Source of the DNA: AP-15 sp963755435 | Lineage (GTDB): Bacteria; Pseudomonadota; Alphaproteobacteria; ATCC43930; CGMCC-115725 | Direction: 5' to 3' | Length of the DNA stretch: 64,000 bases | NCBI GenBank assembly: GCA_963755435.1 | Contig: CAVWJX010000002.1 | Span: 422,168-486,167, forward strand | In this document: positions 62,104 through 64,000 of the stretch, in pieces | Layout of the letters: each line of letters begins with the position of its first letter | Numbering within the stretch: the stretch's first letter is position 1 | Notes under the pieces: model-generated | Databases searched by the model: none | The model's input: the letters and a program-made list of their open reading frames with translations, nothing else | Told to the model about the DNA's origin: nothing | Translations under genes and position numbers: made by a program

Positions 62104-62121
62104 GGCGGGTCTCGACCCGCC
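62104..62121. terminator. Hairpin after YVTN copy 2
   Basis: GGCGGGTC-TC-GACCCGCC is a perfect 8-bp stem 20 bases after the stop. A related hairpin with one mismatch (GGCGGGTC-TC-GATCCGCC, 60739-60756) follows copy 1. No T-run is present, so termination is tentative; the repeat may instead be a REP-type element. Confidence 0.45.
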
Positions 62122-62198
62122 AAGCCGCGACGGCTGATCAAGATCCGCCCTACGAGAGGCACAAAGCACCTGCGAGGGGGTGGGAGCGGATGGGGGAG

Positions 62199-63902
62199 CT
62201 AGGCGCGGATGCCCTGATAGTAGGTGTTGCGCAGCACCCGGCCGGGCAACGCGCCGGTGTGCTTGCCGTCCTCGAGCAGCACCTCGCCCTTGACGATGGT
62301 CATGTGGATGCCCTCGGCCGGCTCCTTGATCCGCTTGGCGCCGGTCGGGAAGTCGTGCAGCACCTCGAGCGGCAGCGGCTTCACCGTATCGGGGTCGAAG
62401 ATCACGATGTCGGCGACCAAGCCCGGCCGCAACAGGCCGCGATCGTAGAGCCCGAAGATCGAGGCGCTGTCGAAGGTCAGCCGGCGCACCGCCTGCTCCA
62501 GGCTCATCGCCTGCTTGTCGCGCACCCATTCCGACAACAGCCGGGTCGAGAAGCCGAAGCCGCTCTGGAACTGCACGTGCGCGCCGCCATCCGAAAGCCC
62601 GATGATCGCATTCGGATAATTGAGGATCTGGGCGACCGCGTCGTCATCGACATTGTTCTCGCCGTGCAGCCATTCGCTGTCGAGGTTCTCCTCGACAGCG
62701 AGGTCGAGGAAGGCGTCGATGATGCCCTTGCCCTGGATGCGGGCGATCTCGCCGACGGTCTTGCCTTCATACTGCTTGTTCTTCGGCAACACCGCGGTCT
62801 GCAGCACCATATAGTCCCACCAGGTGGTGCAGATGCCGGGCGGCGGGGTGTCGACCTTGAACTCGACCGCCTCGGCATGGAGCTTCTGGCGCACCGCCGG
62901 GTCGCGATAGGCGCGCAGCATCTCCTCGGGCGAGGACAGGCAGATCGGGTGCCACACCGGCAAGCCGCGGAAGGTCTGGGTGTTGCGCATCGTGAAGTAG
63001 TCGGTGATGCGGTTCGGCGTGCACATCGGGAAGGCGCGGATGCCCTTGGCCGTGGTCCGATCGACCTGGGCCATGTGTTGCTTCCACTGCTCGGGCCGGC
63101 GCATCGACTGGCCGAGATTGTTGTAGACGACCGGGCGCCCGGTCGCCTCGCTGAGCCGGCTCATCAGCCCGTCCTTCATCTCGGCGCCGTTGCCGCCGCC
63201 CGATTGGATGATGCCGGTGCCGAGTTCGCGCAACACGTCGCCGAGTGCGAAGATCTCCTTTTCGTCGGCCCACAAGGCCGGGATGTGCACCCCCTGCGGG
63301 TCGTAATGGCCCTGGTTGCGCGACACCGAGAGGCCGAGTGCGCCGGCCTTGATGCCGTCACGGACCAAATCCTGCATCTGCTTGATCTCGGCGTCGGTGG
63401 CGGTGCGCTGCTGGCACTCCTCGCCCATCACGTAATAGCGCACCGCGGTGTGGCCGATCAGGTTGCCGACATTGACGCCCAGGTGATGATCGAGCTGGTC
63501 GAGATATTGCGGCACCGTTTCCCAGCCGAATTCGAGCGTGCGCAAGACCTCCATCGGGATCGCTTCGACATAGGACAGGAACTCCGACAGCCGCTCCTCC
63601 TTGCCCTTGCGCACCGGCGCCAGGGACAGCGAGCAATTGCCGAAGATCACCGAGGTGGCGCCGTGGTCGCAGGAAAACGAGCACAGCGGGTCCCAGGTGA
63701 CCTGCGCGTCGTAATGGCAATGATTGTCGATAAAGCCGGGGGCGACGACGCAGCCGGCGGCGTCGACCGTGCGCTGGGCCGGGCCGCTCAGCTTGCCGAT
63801 CTCGGCGATCTTGCCGTCTTTGACGCCGAGGTCGCCCTTGAACGCCGGCATGCCCGAGCCGTCGACGATGCGCCCGTTCTTGATCAACAGATCATACGCC
63901 AT
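62199..63902 (-). CDS. D-aminoacylase/N-acyl-D-amino-acid deacylase-type amidohydrolase
   Basis: A 567-residue amidohydrolase (group 3). It starts YDLLIKNGRIVDGSGMPAFKGDLGVKDGKIAEIG and has the metal motif in PGFIDNHCHYDAQ, HGATSVIFGNCSLSLAP, GALGLSVSRNQGHYDPQG, and IGLSDGGAHVQFQSGFG carrying the late Asp. The C-terminal small barrel ends in GLVADIVIFDPDTVKPLPLEVLHDFPTGAKRIKEPAEGIHMTIVKGEVL. ATG 63902 follows AAAGGAA; an extension to 63950 is open. Substrate among N-acyl-D-amino acids or related ureido compounds is uncertain. Confidence 0.9.
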   Translation of the reverse strand: MAYDLLIKNGRIVDGSGMPAFKGDLGVKDGKIAEIGKLSGPAQRTVDAAGCVVAPGFIDNHCHYDAQVTWDPLCSFSCDHGATSVIFGNCSLSLAPVRKGKEERLSEFLSYVEAIPMEVLRTLEFGWETVPQYLDQLDHHLGVNVGNLIGHTAVRYYVMGEECQQRTATDAEIKQMQDLVRDGIKAGALGLSVSRNQGHYDPQGVHIPALWADEKEIFALGDVLRELGTGIIQSGGGNGAEMKDGLMSRLSEATGRPVVYNNLGQSMRRPEQWKQHMAQVDRTTAKGIRAFPMCTPNRITDYFTMRNTQTFRGLPVWHPICLSSPEEMLRAYRDPAVRQKLHAEAVEFKVDTPPPGICTTWWDYMVLQTAVLPKNKQYEGKTVGEIARIQGKGIIDAFLDLAVEENLDSEWLHGENNVDDDAVAQILNYPNAIIGLSDGGAHVQFQSGFGFSTRLLSEWVRDKQAMSLEQAVRRLTFDSASIFGLYDRGLLRPGLVADIVIFDPDTVKPLPLEVLHDFPTGAKRIKEPAEGIHMTIVKGEVLLEDGKHTGALPGRVLRNTYYQGIRA

Positions 63903-64000
63903 CGCTATTCCTTTCTTTTGTCGGAAGCTGGTCGCGCGCTGTTTCGGCAAAAGTGTAGCACACCGCCCCGCAGCGCCGCGCTCCGCGAATTCGACGGCAT
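63903..64000. other. Upstream region of the amidohydrolase gene, no gene seen
   Basis: Ninety-eight bases up to the window edge. It should carry the promoter of the minus-strand amidohydrolase gene. I see only the ribosome binding site (AAAGGAA on the minus strand near 63910-63918) and no other element. Confidence 0.4.

Larger units (their letters stand above)
59486..62125 (+). repeat. Tandem duplication of the YVTN gene unit (period 1365 bp)
   Basis: Two head-to-tail copies, each with the same leader (CTCGTCGCGGTCCGCGTCGT, then the AAGGAGG ribosome site), a 1173-base gene and the same trailer (AATCGCAAAAC, then a GGCGGGTC hairpin). The leader, signal peptide and last ~60 codons are nearly identical, while the propeller blades differ more. 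Confidence 0.88.

Noticed and set aside
59457..62162. 901-codon minus-strand frame spanning both YVTN genes
   Set aside because: Its HRHGV/VGDIDLAAVRGDRHA repeats are the reverse reading of the propeller repeats. The plus-strand genes have signal peptides, ribosome sites and a known fold.

Overview
This 64 kb window is GC-rich chromosomal DNA from an alphaproteobacterium, most likely of the Rhodospirillales/Acetobacterales kind. The grounds are an aa3 cytochrome oxidase operon in alphaproteobacterial order (ctaC-ctaD-ctaB-coxF-like-ctaE-DUF983-surf1), invasion-locus-B-type and NnrU proteins, a two-gene egtB-egtD ergothioneine unit and PEP-CTERM proteins. The placement is an inference from gene content. 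No phage, plasmid, rRNA or CRISPR locus is visible.

Layout. 1-3 kb: start of serS (cut by the window edge) and a divergent fatty acyl-CoA ligase. 2.8-3.6 kb: a decayed Sel1-repeat gene. 3.7-11 kb, all on the minus strand: a GH1 beta-glucosidase, a secreted glycosidase-like protein, tldD and a two-component system. 11.4-14.6 kb: a coupled P-loop NTPase, alpha/beta hydrolase and MFS operon. 14.8-20.5 kb: the cytochrome oxidase operon, running into an M32 carboxypeptidase and egtBD. 24-36 kb: housekeeping and accessory genes (DinB, IalB-like, rlmN, argG, GIY-YIG, NnrU, YggT/YggU, tRNA-Ala, GST, LLM oxidoreductase, coaD). 36-39 kb: gyrA. 39.8-42.2 kb: a copper-delivery cluster (SCO1, PCuAC, Caa3-type CtaG) that probably metallates the oxidase encoded at 15-20 kb, where the usual cox11 is absent. 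42-51 kb: MetE-like enzyme, HNH nuclease, ssb, HtrA-like protease, amidohydrolase, cysteine synthase, a palindrome-bounded GIY-YIG cassette, AlaX, mercaptopyruvate sulfurtransferase. 51-54.7 kb: pqiBCA envelope lipid-transport genes. 54.7-57.1 kb: two PEP-CTERM choice-of-anchor-A paralogues, each behind an apparent sigma-54 promoter. 57-62 kb: alpha/beta hydrolase, AraC regulator and two tandemly duplicated secreted 7-bladed YVTN propellers. 62-64 kb: a D-aminoacylase-type amidohydrolase.

Three themes stand out. (1) Two small regulatory or mobile architectures look worth pursuing: the GIY-YIG gene between inverted copies of a REP-like palindrome (48.19-48.57 kb), and the matched sigma-54 promoter plus TTGACGA direct-repeat module in front of both PEP-CTERM genes. 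(2) Copper insertion into the oxidase seems to rely on a remote Caa3-CtaG/SCO1/PCuAC cluster instead of Cox11. (3) At least six otherwise intact genes are split by what look like net +1 shifts. Either the assembly carries systematic insertion errors or this lineage is losing these genes; downstream users should treat those reading frames with care.
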